Below are positions 38,851-45,806 of a DNA stretch of 45,806 nt, piece after piece. The stretch comes from a virus. The DNA lies in the IMG/VR virus record IMGVR_UViG_3300025314_000037, positions 1 through 45,806 of that record; one strand, 5' to 3'. The position numbers and the translations under genes are program-made. The notes under the pieces are model-generated. The model made no database searches. It was not told the origin of the DNA and saw nothing but the letters and a program-made list of their open reading frames with translations. Each line of letters begins with the position of its first letter. Positions within the stretch are counted from its first letter, which is position 1.

Positions 38851-39099
38851 TTAAGCAGGTTGTGTTATTTTAAAAAATTCGTTAAAAGTCATCTCATCAC
38901 ATACATCATAATATTCAAATTGTGAATTAGGGAAAAGTCTGCACTGTATAAGAACTTTAGTGGGATGCCCCTTAATTTTTATTTCTTGTTTAACGATAGT
39001 ATAATTATAAATATAATTTTCAAAATACCCTAACAATCTACTATTTTTATTTGGCTCTTTAATGCACACTGCCATTCCTTCAATTATCTCTGCACTCAT
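38851..39099 (-). CDS. Hypothetical protein (82 aa)
   Basis: ATG at 39099 (MSAEIIEGMAVCIKEPNKNS) has AGGGGGAGAT upstream and is preferred to an earlier ATG at 39126 that overlaps the helicase end. The product is beta-rich, SH3-like. Function unknown. Confidence 0.6.
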   Translation of the reverse strand: MSAEIIEGMAVCIKEPNKNSRLLGYFENYIYNYTIVKQEIKIKGHPTKVLIQCRLFPNSQFEYYDVCDEMTFNEFFKITQPA

Positions 39100-39110
39100 A
39101 TCTCCCCCTA

Positions 39111-40652
39111 TTAATTTAATAAACATTTATAATCTTTAAAAATTGCCTCATACAAACTTTTTCCTTCCTTGATAAAGCCTACTATTTTTTCATCAATCGT
39201 GTGCTTCATTACCAAATCATAAATAAATACTCTATGTTGTTGTCCCAGGCGATGGAGTCGCTTTCCACTCTGTTCCCTTATAATTGGTGATACAGGACTC
39301 TCAAAATATACCTGATAATGAGCTTTTTGTAAATTAAGGGACATTGCACCACTTTTACTATTTACAACATAAACTCTGCAATCTTTATCATTCAAAAATT
39401 TTTGCATAGTTTCATACTTATTCTCTGTAGCACCATACAATCTTTCATGTCCTATTTTTTCTTGCTTCAGTCTATCACAGATAATATCCCCTGTTATAGT
39501 ATATTCATTAAAAACCACTAATTTTTCATTACCAATTTCATTTAAAATTTCTACTAATGATTCTAATTTTGGATTTTCATCAAATATAATCTTAACTTCC
39601 TCCCCCTCATTCGATGTAAATTTAATATAACCAGAAGTTATTTGTCTTATTTTAATAAAACTATTATCTAATTGTGTTATATCCCCCTTTGCTTCAATAA
39701 CACCTTCCATTGCTTTTTTATAAAATTCACATTGTTGTTTAGATAAAGATAAATGCTTTATAATATTAACTTTTTCAGGCAAATCAAATACTTCATCATC
39801 TCTATAAGTTATAGAATTATTTTTAATAATCTTCATTAATAATTCTTTTCTTTCTTTCTTTATTTTATACTCATACCCACCCCAGTAATTTTTCTTTTGT
39901 TCAAAAAAAGCTTGTCTATAAAATGATATAGTTTTACCCAATGTTTCCCCACCATCAATTAAATAAAATTGTGACCAGAAATCTTCTAAATTCCTTGATG
40001 TTGGTGTTCCAGTTAATCCATATTTATACTTATACTTATTTGATAAATATTTACATATATTAAAAATTATTGAATTATAAGACTTACAATAATGGAGTTC
40101 ATCATATATAATACTATCAAAATTATTTGAAAATTCCTCCAAAACTGAATAATCTAATAATATTTCTTTTCTATTTTTATTTTTTACTATGGTATGTGGG
40201 ATTAATGCAGTTAAACCTGAGTAACTTAACCCAACAATATCATAATCTTTACAATTTTTTAATGATTCTAATCTTTTTTTTGATGTGCCAAGCAAAGGTA
40301 AATACTTAAAATTACTATGTTCCTCAATTTGGTCTTTCCAAGATTCAATAGTAATTGTGTAAGGAACTAATACCAATGTCCTTTTAATCTTTTTATTATA
40401 ATACAAATAATTCAATATGTCAAGTGCAATTTTTGTTTTTCCTGAGCCAGGGAACAAATAATATAAAAAAGATTCTTTATGTATGCCTACTAAAAAACTA
40501 GCTAATTGATGGGTAAAAGGAGATGTTTTAAAACTATTTCCACCCAGTTCATATATTTGGGCAATAAGAGAATCTTTAGGAATTTCTTTTATCCAGTCCC
40601 AAGAGTCCAAATTTCTTGAAATAAAGGCATTAACAGAAGATTCTGAATACAT
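39111..40652 (-). CDS. SNF2-family DNA helicase/translocase
   Basis: 513 residues. Walker A FPGSGKT (67-73), DELH box (184-187), motif III GLTGTPTSRN, and the C-terminal lobe with motif V (SGAMSLNLQKAHYQVYFESP) and motif VI (REQSGKRLHRLGQ). This resembles phage SNF2-type helicases involved in replication or fork remodelling (UvsW-like role by inference). It differs from the DES-box helicase at 7246. Confidence 0.87.
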   Translation of the reverse strand: MYSESSVNAFISRNLDSWDWIKEIPKDSLIAQIYELGGNSFKTSPFTHQLASFLVGIHKESFLYYLFPGSGKTKIALDILNYLYYNKKIKRTLVLVPYTITIESWKDQIEEHSNFKYLPLLGTSKKRLESLKNCKDYDIVGLSYSGLTALIPHTIVKNKNRKEILLDYSVLEEFSNNFDSIIYDELHYCKSYNSIIFNICKYLSNKYKYKYGLTGTPTSRNLEDFWSQFYLIDGGETLGKTISFYRQAFFEQKKNYWGGYEYKIKKERKELLMKIIKNNSITYRDDEVFDLPEKVNIIKHLSLSKQQCEFYKKAMEGVIEAKGDITQLDNSFIKIRQITSGYIKFTSNEGEEVKIIFDENPKLESLVEILNEIGNEKLVVFNEYTITGDIICDRLKQEKIGHERLYGATENKYETMQKFLNDKDCRVYVVNSKSGAMSLNLQKAHYQVYFESPVSPIIREQSGKRLHRLGQQHRVFIYDLVMKHTIDEKIVGFIKEGKSLYEAIFKDYKCLLN

Positions 40653-40872
40653 TATTTTTTATTGTAACCTTTCTCAGCATGTAAAATTCCATTTTTAATT
40701 ATAATATTAAATTTACCTTCTTTACACAATCTTTCCAGAACTTTTTGAATATGTTTTCCAGATATTACAAAAGAATCTATTTTTTCTTTAAAATATAAGT
40801 TTTTGATACTTCTTCAAAAGAACTTTCATTATACCCTTCCTTTCTCTTTATTATTTTATAAATATTTCGAAC
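40652..40872 (-). pseudogene. Small gene broken by a frameshift at an A6 run
   Basis: Two frames together look like one protein: an upstream frame reading IIKRKEGYNESSFEEVSKTY then ILKKK-TAG, and a downstream one reading KEKIDSFVISGKHIQKVLER, LCKEGKFNIIIKNGILHAEK, ending TAA at the helicase ATG. One more A in the run at 40780-40785 would join them. The downstream part resembles a winged helix. The upstream frame has no ATG before the break, so the start is also unclear. Confidence 0.5.
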
Positions 40873-40880
40873 CTAATTGT

Positions 40881-41228
40881 TCATTTAGTGTAATTACAAA
40901 TTGGTTCACATGTTACAATTCTATTGTTTTCAATTATGACAACAAAACGTATGCCATAACTATGATTAAATAAATAACAACTTTCTTTATAATTATTGTT
41001 CATCAATCTTATTACATTATGATAATTTTTAATTTTTCCATGTTTTGCAGCAGAAAAAGCATGTTTAAATTCTATAACAAAATATTCATCATTTCTATTA
41101 ATTAACTCAGTATTTTGTTTACACAAGTATTCTTTAAATCTTTCTAAAGCATGTACAGTAATATAACATTTTCCTAAATATATGTTATCAAGTTTTCTGT
41201 AATTCTTATTTTCACATAAAGTTTTCAC
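40881..41228 (-). CDS. Hypothetical protein (115 aa)
   Basis: GTG start at 41228; AGGAG lies about 13 bases upstream. MKTLCENKNYRKLDNIYLGK; contains YITVHALERFKEYLC and a later KHAFSAAKHGKIKNYHN, reminiscent of small phage proteins of RelE/RNase-toxin size, but without clear catalytic residues. Function not assigned. Confidence 0.55.
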   Translation of the reverse strand: MKTLCENKNYRKLDNIYLGKCYITVHALERFKEYLCKQNTELINRNDEYFVIEFKHAFSAAKHGKIKNYHNVIRLMNNNYKESCYLFNHSYGIRFVVIIENNRIVTCEPICNYTK

Positions 41229-41278
41229 AATTAGATTTACACTCCTTTCTTTTAAGTCTTGTCTATGTTCTCATATTT

Positions 41279-41557
41279 TTATAAAATTATTGGTACTTTC
41301 CTGTATTCATTATATGTTATTTTTTTCACCAAACAATTAAGCTGTTCTGGGGAAAAAACATGAATTTTATAATGTTCTATTACCTTATTTAAATTTGTTT
41401 CTGTCTTTATTAGACAAGATTTATCATTTAATATTTCATGTATAATTCTATTTGTAAATTTAGTAGATATTTCACGAATAATATATTCTCTTATCTCTGT
41501 TAATTTCTTTTCATTTTCATAATCACTTGGTATTATTTGTGTTATTGCGAGTTCCAT
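41279..41557 (-). CDS. Hypothetical protein (92 aa)
   Basis: ATG at 41557 (MELAITQIIPSDYENEKKLT) with GGAGAA nine bases upstream; the TTG at 41572 begins in the binding site and is rejected. Overlaps the end of the upstream gene by 16 bases. Helical; unknown role. Confidence 0.6.
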   Translation of the reverse strand: MELAITQIIPSDYENEKKLTEIREYIIREISTKFTNRIIHEILNDKSCLIKTETNLNKVIEHYKIHVFSPEQLNCLVKKITYNEYRKVPIIL

Positions 41558-41895
41558 TTGAATTTTCTCCAATAATATAAATTAAACATTAATTTCCAAA
41601 ACCATTTAGGCTTTCCTGTATAAAATCTTACACCATTTTTCCTATTAGGATATGTCCAATGTTTCCCTATACACAATTCAAAACATTTTTTTCTCAATAA
41701 CCATTTTACTTTTTCAAAGAAACTTAATTTAAATACAGAATAACATGGATTATCATCTTCCCAATTAATAATTTCAAATACATGTAATTCATTATTTAAT
41801 TTGCAAAGTCCTTTTGTGGGAAGGTCAAAAAAATCTGTTACCCAAATAAATTGCATTTTATCATAAGGTATAATATAATCTAATTTATCCTTCAT
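41542..41895 (-). CDS. Hypothetical protein (117 aa)
   Basis: Start ATG at 41895 (MKDKLDYIIPYDKMQF) overlaps the helicase end by 11 bases. An earlier start at 41979 would read through helicase sequence and is not favoured. Rich in Trp/Phe/Tyr with a basic C terminus (KPKWFWKLMFNLYYWRKFKW). Resembles short phage proteins of unknown function. Confidence 0.6.
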   Translation of the reverse strand: MKDKLDYIIPYDKMQFIWVTDFFDLPTKGLCKLNNELHVFEIINWEDDNPCYSVFKLSFFEKVKWLLRKKCFELCIGKHWTYPNRKNGVRFYTGKPKWFWKLMFNLYYWRKFKWNSQ

Positions 41896-43303
41896 TTTTG
41901 CACTCACTTTCATCAACATTTTTAAGAAAGGACTCATAACTCTTGGACATTCGTGCCGATGATAAAATAAATTGACCAATACTTGGATTTTGGGAAACTA
42001 TAATTAAACTTCCTTTTCTTGACCCTCTCCCCCGTTCATGATAAATTCTTGCTAACCCTAATTCATATTCGGCCTCAGTTTGATTTAATGTTAAAAATTC
42101 GTCCGCTGTCATTACTTTAGAAAAATCCTCAGATAAATTACTTGCTGTTAATAATTTTATTCCTTCCCCAGCCCTATTAGACTGGGTCACTACCAAGTTA
42201 AATAAATTACGGTCTTGTGCTAATCCCCTTAAATCTACAAAATTTCTACTTATGGATGTACGAATAGCATCTCTACTAACACTCATTAAATCTGGATAAT
42301 CTACAATTAATACATCTGGTATAAAGCCTGTGGACATTTCCAAAGAATCTAAATAAGTCTTTAGCATATCTATAGTTAAGCAACCTTCTGGAAATTCTTT
42401 AATTATTAACTCTGTTCTTTTTAAATCTTTAACTAATTTAAGTATTTTTTCTGTTTTTTCTGGATCTTCAAATGTTAAAATACCATCTAAATTTATTTCT
42501 TCCGTATTAAAAAATTTCCCATCCTCACTTAGACTAAACAAAAGATGTTGCATTATACCAATTTTTCTTTTACTTACTGCAAAAAAAGCTTGTATATAAA
42601 GCTCACCTATTTCTTCCTCAGACATTTCCAAAGTAATATGAACTACCCTTTTTCTTTGTAAACATGCCATTTTGCCCAAATGAACTAACCACCTTGATTT
42701 TCCTGCCTTCGGTAAACCCATCATAAGGTATTGAGCTTTTCGTTTGGGACAGATTAAATCAACATCTAATTCCTTTATACCTGTATAAATATATTCTTTT
42801 TCTTCTTGGCTTTTTAATAAATCTCTTAAATGGTCTGAATTATTAAACACCAAACCAGGCTTAAATATAGATAATGTTTCCTTAAAATTCTTGGCTAACT
42901 CACTTTTAGCTTCTACTAGCCTTCCTTCCTGCAAATAATCAGCAGCATTACAAATCCTAAGTTTAAGGTTTTGTGCATCTAAAAATGTCTCCAATGATTT
43001 AAGAACATATTCTTTATTTACTTTATCTTTATTTTCATGTAAATTTACTAATATACTTTTATAAATATCTGCTTTTTCATTATCATTTTTTAAATATGTC
43101 TCCAACAAATCAGGAAGATGATTTCCCACAGGTTGTTTCCATACTTTATAATAATTAATACACACACTAGCTATATTTCTATATATATCAGAGCCAAGCA
43201 AGCGTAAATCTATGCCTGATAACAAACTACAACTTTTCTCATCAAAAGTCAGTAACACCAAAAGATTTTCTTGTGTCATAGGTGATAATTCATCTTGCAC
43301 CAT
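41885..43303 (-). CDS. dnaB: DnaB-like replicative DNA helicase
   Basis: 472 residues. Helical N-terminal domain (1-150), then RecA-type ATPase: TGIKELDVDL, Walker A GLPKAGKS (196-203), ITLEMSEEE (catalytic Glu), Walker B VLIVDYPDLM, and VVTQSNRAGEG (motif H3). Unwinds DNA at the fork and recruits the primase (35380). The Gln-Ser-Asn-Arg segment matches DnaB QLNR. The leading gene of the right-hand replication segment. Confidence 0.88.
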   Translation of the reverse strand: MVQDELSPMTQENLLVLLTFDEKSCSLLSGIDLRLLGSDIYRNIASVCINYYKVWKQPVGNHLPDLLETYLKNDNEKADIYKSILVNLHENKDKVNKEYVLKSLETFLDAQNLKLRICNAADYLQEGRLVEAKSELAKNFKETLSIFKPGLVFNNSDHLRDLLKSQEEKEYIYTGIKELDVDLICPKRKAQYLMMGLPKAGKSRWLVHLGKMACLQRKRVVHITLEMSEEEIGELYIQAFFAVSKRKIGIMQHLLFSLSEDGKFFNTEEINLDGILTFEDPEKTEKILKLVKDLKRTELIIKEFPEGCLTIDMLKTYLDSLEMSTGFIPDVLIVDYPDLMSVSRDAIRTSISRNFVDLRGLAQDRNLFNLVVTQSNRAGEGIKLLTASNLSEDFSKVMTADEFLTLNQTEAEYELGLARIYHERGRGSRKGSLIIVSQNPSIGQFILSSARMSKSYESFLKNVDESECKNEG

Positions 43304-43306
43304 AAT

Positions 43307-43819
43307 TTATTTATCCTTTTCGCTTAATTTAATAATTTCTTTCATTACATCTTCACAAAATACTAAATATAATAACCCATTTTCCATGTAACCAGGATAT
43401 TTTTTGTCCAATAAAGATAAAAATTTTTCGTGACAATTAAGTACAGAATTAACTGAAACTGGTATTCTATATTTAATAAGATACTCTGTAATTATTTCTG
43501 TGTATAAATTATATACCTGCTTTCTAGTTAACTTGGTAACTTTAATATGCTTTCCCAATAAATTTATAAAATTATTTAAAGTTATAAGACATTCCCCCAA
43601 TTGTTTATAACCTATTTTGGATTTTTTAAACACACCAAAAAATAACTCATGCCCTGTTAATCCTTTTATCTTAGTATTTATTGAATCATACAACAATATT
43701 TCTTCTGATTGTGTTTCTTTTTTAGAATGTACTAAATAAAATTTCAAAGCATCCTCTAGCTTTTTAAATTCCTCCCCATTTAACTTCGGCAATATATCCA
43801 ATATTTCAGTTATATTCAT
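43307..43819 (-). CDS. Helical protein upstream of the helicase (170 aa)
   Basis: ATG at 43819 (MNITEILDILPKLNGEEFKK) preceded by GAGGAATGAC; the upstream alternative start at 43837 is weaker. All-helical. Its position just ahead of the DnaB-like gene invites a helicase-loader role, but I see no motif to support that. Called hypothetical. Confidence 0.6.
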   Translation of the reverse strand: MNITEILDILPKLNGEEFKKLEDALKFYLVHSKKETQSEEILLYDSINTKIKGLTGHELFFGVFKKSKIGYKQLGECLITLNNFINLLGKHIKVTKLTRKQVYNLYTEIITEYLIKYRIPVSVNSVLNCHEKFLSLLDKKYPGYMENGLLYLVFCEDVMKEIIKLSEKDK

Positions 43820-43820
43820 G

Positions 43821-44231
43821 TCATTCCTCAACTTCAATTTCTACTGGAATTATTTTAAATTCTAAGCACATCTCTTTTATATAAGCTTTTTCTAAATATA
43901 AACACGATGTGAAATACCATTGTTTTTTATCACTATTAGTATAACTTTCTAGTTTATACCCAAGATACACCATCTTTTTAACCATCCTTTTCGGTCTCGC
44001 CGGTATTTCAAATACAGGTTTCGACCAGAAAAGACATTGTGCTTTCCCAATAAAACTTTGTCCTTCTACTGTATAAGTTGGCCTGCCTCCTCCATCCAGG
44101 CCAACTTCAATTGTATATTTCGAAGTTTTGTCAATCTCAACAATAGTGCCATTGGTTTTTCCAGGTTCACAAGGATAGTTTATATCACAAACCCTGTCCC
44201 CGACCTTTGCGTTTTCAAAAGTTTTTTCCAT
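43821..44231 (-). CDS. Phage protein with KOW/SH3-like start (136 aa)
   Basis: ATG at 44231 after AAAGGAG; MEKTFENAKVGDRVCDINYP with 'GTIVEIDK' and 'YTVEGQ' segments, a beta-barrel pattern very common in phage accessory proteins; a C-terminal part 'VYLGYKLESYTNSDKKQWYF'. An earlier start at 44327 is possible but less supported. Function unknown. Confidence 0.65.
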   Translation of the reverse strand: MEKTFENAKVGDRVCDINYPCEPGKTNGTIVEIDKTSKYTIEVGLDGGGRPTYTVEGQSFIGKAQCLFWSKPVFEIPARPKRMVKKMVYLGYKLESYTNSDKKQWYFTSCLYLEKAYIKEMCLEFKIIPVEIEVEE

Positions 44232-44265
44232 AAATTCTCCTTTAAAGTAAATTGTGTATGTTTTC

Positions 44266-44889
44266 TTATGTTTTAAGTAATTTATTGTTAAGTAGCCAGG
44301 CTCTTTTGTAAGAACGTCTTCCATCAAATTTATTATTATCTATCTCACTTTTTATCATATATTTATAAACATCACAAAAAGATAGATTTAACTGTAATGC
44401 AGCTAAATTCAATAAACAATAAACAGTCTCATTACCAAAATTTTCTCTGACTACCTTATAACAATCTATGATTTCTTCTTTTTGCTTATCTGTGAGTTCA
44501 CTGCTTTTACTTCTTACTTTTTTAATTCCCTCTTCTTTGTTTATTACCCTTAAATTATTTCTAATTATCCCCAACGAAGTATTTTTACGTATTATTACCA
44601 TTTCTGGAAACCAACCAGCACCTATTGCCCAATCTTTAAATTCCTCAAAATTTTTAAATTCAATAATTCCATATTTATTTTTAAAATTATGATATACTTT
44701 ATATAAATAAGTGTTACTACATCCATGTTTCCCAGTCTTTATACTTGCTGAACAACCACAGGACTTCACTTTTGCAGCATTTGACTTAAACCTTATAACA
44801 ATCTTTCCACACTTACTGCAATTATACTTTGCTTTATTACTTTTTGGTATATTTTCTATAAATTTTAACACTTTTGTTTTAATCATCAA
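44266..44889 (-). CDS. Zinc-ribbon DNA-binding protein, homing-endonuclease-like (207 aa)
   Basis: N-terminal ribbon: NCSKCGK (Cys24, Cys27) with SCGC (44, 46). The middle reads FKNFEEFKDWAIGAGWFPEM and ends '...NNLRVINKEEG', a layout seen in HNH/AP2-type phage proteins ('NxR.V....N'), but no complete HNH triad is visible. Probably a DNA-binding protein derived from a mobile element, or a regulator. The C-terminal 80 residues are helical, possibly a helix-turn-helix. Confidence 0.55.
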   Translation of the reverse strand: MMIKTKVLKFIENIPKSNKAKYNCSKCGKIVIRFKSNAAKVKSCGCSASIKTGKHGCSNTYLYKVYHNFKNKYGIIEFKNFEEFKDWAIGAGWFPEMVIIRKNTSLGIIRNNLRVINKEEGIKKVRSKSSELTDKQKEEIIDCYKVVRENFGNETVYCLLNLAALQLNLSFCDVYKYMIKSEIDNNKFDGRRSYKRAWLLNNKLLKT

Positions 44890-44901
44890 AAAATATTCCC
44901 C

Positions 44902-45291
44902 CTAGATAATAAATTCGTGTATTTTTGGTTTTGTTGCTTCCCTTTCTTCTTTTCTCATTTTAGTCAATCTTTCCCCAGCTTCTCTTATAATACTAATAAC
45001 TTTAGTAAAAGCTGCTTTTTCCCATAAACTCCCTACAAATATAGAACATTTTGCATTACTGCTACTACTAAAGTATACATTCACTATTTGATTTTTATTA
45101 TCTGCATAAAAATAAGGAGTCTCACTAAAATATCTGATAGGCAATTGTCCTTCCCTTTTTATATTCTTAAATTCTATAATTTTGTAATATGCCTTTCCAT
45201 CTTTAATTGTTTCTTCGGTTATAATTTTTGCTAATCTAGTATCTTTTAGCTCATTAGTTAGCCAAACTCTCTGTGTTTTATACTGCTCTAA
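44902..45291 (-). CDS. Hypothetical protein (up to 129 aa) lacking a canonical start
   Basis: A TTG at 45144 gives 80 residues (PIRYFSETPYFYADN...), but the same frame is open and protein-like for 49 codons upstream (QRVWLTNELKDTRLAKIITE, then DGKAYYKIIEFKNIKREG) back to the stop of the preceding gene (TAA 45292-45294), without ATG, GTG or TTG. So the true start is probably a near-cognate codon close to that stop. Central serine run (SSSSNA). Function unknown. Confidence 0.5.
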   Translation of the reverse strand, partial: LEQYKTQRVWLTNELKDTRLAKIITEETIKDGKAYYKIIEFKNIKREGQLPIRYFSETPYFYADNKNQIVNVYFSSSSNAKCSIFVGSLWEKAAFTKVISIIREAGERLTKMRKEEREATKPKIHEFII

Positions 45292-45543
45292 TTATACATT
45301 TGGCTTAACTGCCCCAAATAATTTTTCTACTTTGTTCCAATAGTGATCTATAAACTTCTCAACATCATCACCATACTTTTTATTTTTAAAATTTGCTTGG
45401 ATCTCTTTAAAAGTATCTTTATGTCCATTACATTTTGATAAATAATCAATAACATCATTAGTTGTTCTGTTAAAACAAGAATACAAAATACTTGCTTGCA
45501 ATTCATTCTCTACATTAATTTCTATTTTCTGTGGAAACTTCAT
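45292..45543 (-). CDS. Hypothetical protein (83 aa)
   Basis: ATG at 45543 after AAAGGAGAAAGT. MKFPQKIEINVENELQASIL, helical with alternating charges (FIDHYWNKVEKLFGAVKPNV). Ends TAA directly before the noncanonical-start frame. No family recognised. Confidence 0.6.
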   Translation of the reverse strand: MKFPQKIEINVENELQASILYSCFNRTTNDVIDYLSKCNGHKDTFKEIQANFKNKKYGDDVEKFIDHYWNKVEKLFGAVKPNV

Positions 45544-45585
45544 TTTACTTTCTCCTTTATATTAATGAATAATGTTATTTTTAAT

Positions 45586-45627
45586 TTATAACGTGTTCTC
45601 AAATCTACAATAACTCATATTACTCAT
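45586..45627 (-). pseudogene. 13-residue stub of a common phage protein (MSNMSYCRFENT family)
   Basis: ATG at 45627 with AGGTG six bases upstream encodes MSNMSYCRFENTL and stops. This is the exact N-terminal signature of a widespread small phage/bacterial protein that normally continues with a helical 'DLxDC' part; nothing like that follows in any frame. The strong start signals survive, so the truncation is probably recent. Confidence 0.55.
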
Positions 45628-45675
45628 GTTTACACCTGTCCTTCCTTTTCTTTTATGCCACCAAGTAAAATAAAT

Positions 45676-45806
45676 TTAAGTATTTCCGTTATGATTGATC
45701 CGAAGTGAATACTCAGGATTTACTTCTTTATCCTCATAACATTTTCCAATATCCAACTTGCTAAGATATTGTTCAGTATCTTTTGTTGTTACTTTGGCAA
45801 TAGTCA
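45676..45806 (-). CDS. C-terminal end of a hypothetical protein (truncated by window end)
   Basis: The frame is open from the window edge: TIAKVTTKDTEQYLSKLDIG, then KCYEDKEVNPEYSLRINHNG, ending NT. 5' part lies outside the window. Not recognised. Confidence 0.5.
   Translation of the reverse strand, partial: TIAKVTTKDTEQYLSKLDIGKCYEDKEVNPEYSLRINHNGNT

Noticed and set aside
1-45806. Alternative genetic code (TGA as Trp or TAG/TAA reassigned)
   Set aside because: TAA, TAG and TGA all end clearly delimited genes with ATGA-type overlaps; the few internal stops (Dam, 25274) are isolated.
1-45806. tRNA genes or a CRISPR array
   Set aside because: I saw no cloverleaf with a GTTCNANNC loop and no regularly spaced repeats on either strand.

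Overview
The window looks like a stretch of a large, very AT-rich (by eye about three quarters A+T) double-stranded DNA tailed phage genome, or a prophage. The evidence is a nearly complete phage replication and recombination set: family A polymerase, sliding clamp, clamp loader, primase, DnaB-like helicase, gp32-like SSB, RecA/UvsX-like recombinase and an SbcC/SbcD (gp46/gp47-like) pair. Around these sit dozens of very small, tightly packed or overlapping genes with strong AAGGAG-type ribosome binding sites. Those sites, the TTGACA-16-TATAAT promoters and the low GC fit a low-GC host such as a Firmicute or Fusobacterium. The host cannot be named from sequence alone.

Layout. Positions 1-5495 are read on the plus strand: the end of a probable tail-region gene, two short repeat-bearing reading frames, an adenosylcobalamin-dependent (class II) ribonucleotide reductase, a DEDD 3'-5' exonuclease interrupted by an intein with a LAGLIDADG motif, a 14-residue basic peptide, a folded-RNA/terminator candidate and a metzincin-type metalloprotease. 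From 5490 to the end nearly everything is on the minus strand. It reads right to left in long cassettes driven by at least four near-consensus promoters, all with 16-bp spacers (20505, 26505, 35329 and 38640).

Minus strand from right to left: small genes and a zinc-ribbon DNA-binding candidate (45.8-43.8 kb); DnaB-like helicase (43.3-41.9); SNF2-type helicase (40.6-39.1); nucleotidyltransferase-fold protein (38.6-37.9); primase (36.4-35.4); RlaP-like nucleotidyltransferase (34.5-33.7); Prs plus a truncated NadV (33.1-31.6), which resembles an NAD+-reconstitution (NARP1-type) cassette; sliding clamp (31.1-30.0); UDG-PolA fusion (29.3-26.8); clamp loader (26.5-25.5); SSB (23.6-22.6); RecA-like protein (21.8-20.7); PD-(D/E)XK nuclease candidate (20.0-19.4); SbcD and SbcC (17.3-13.9); small phosphoesterase (13.9-13.4); interrupted Dam methylase (12.9-12.2); DRB0094-type RNA ligase (12.2-10.9); HU-like protein (10.4-10.1); zinc-finger microgenes (9.5-8.7); SNF2-like helicase plus beta-class DNA methyltransferase (8.6-6.3).

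Two themes stand out. First, many genes are damaged or unconventional. Dam has an in-frame stop, a secreted protein and a small helix-turn-helix-like gene are frameshifted at A homopolymers, NadV lacks its catalytic half, and a GIY-YIG endonuclease and two common phage proteins are reduced to N-terminal stubs. At least five clearly coding frames have no ATG/GTG/TTG where the gene should begin; the best is a 157-residue frame with AAGGAG and CTG. Either this lineage uses near-cognate starts and is decaying, or the assembly carries homopolymer errors; both are testable. Second, several modules point to conflict with the host: NAD+ metabolism (Prs/NadV), RNA repair (RNA ligase plus RlaP), DNA modification (two methyltransferases, one beside a helicase) and mobile elements (intein, GIY-YIG stub).
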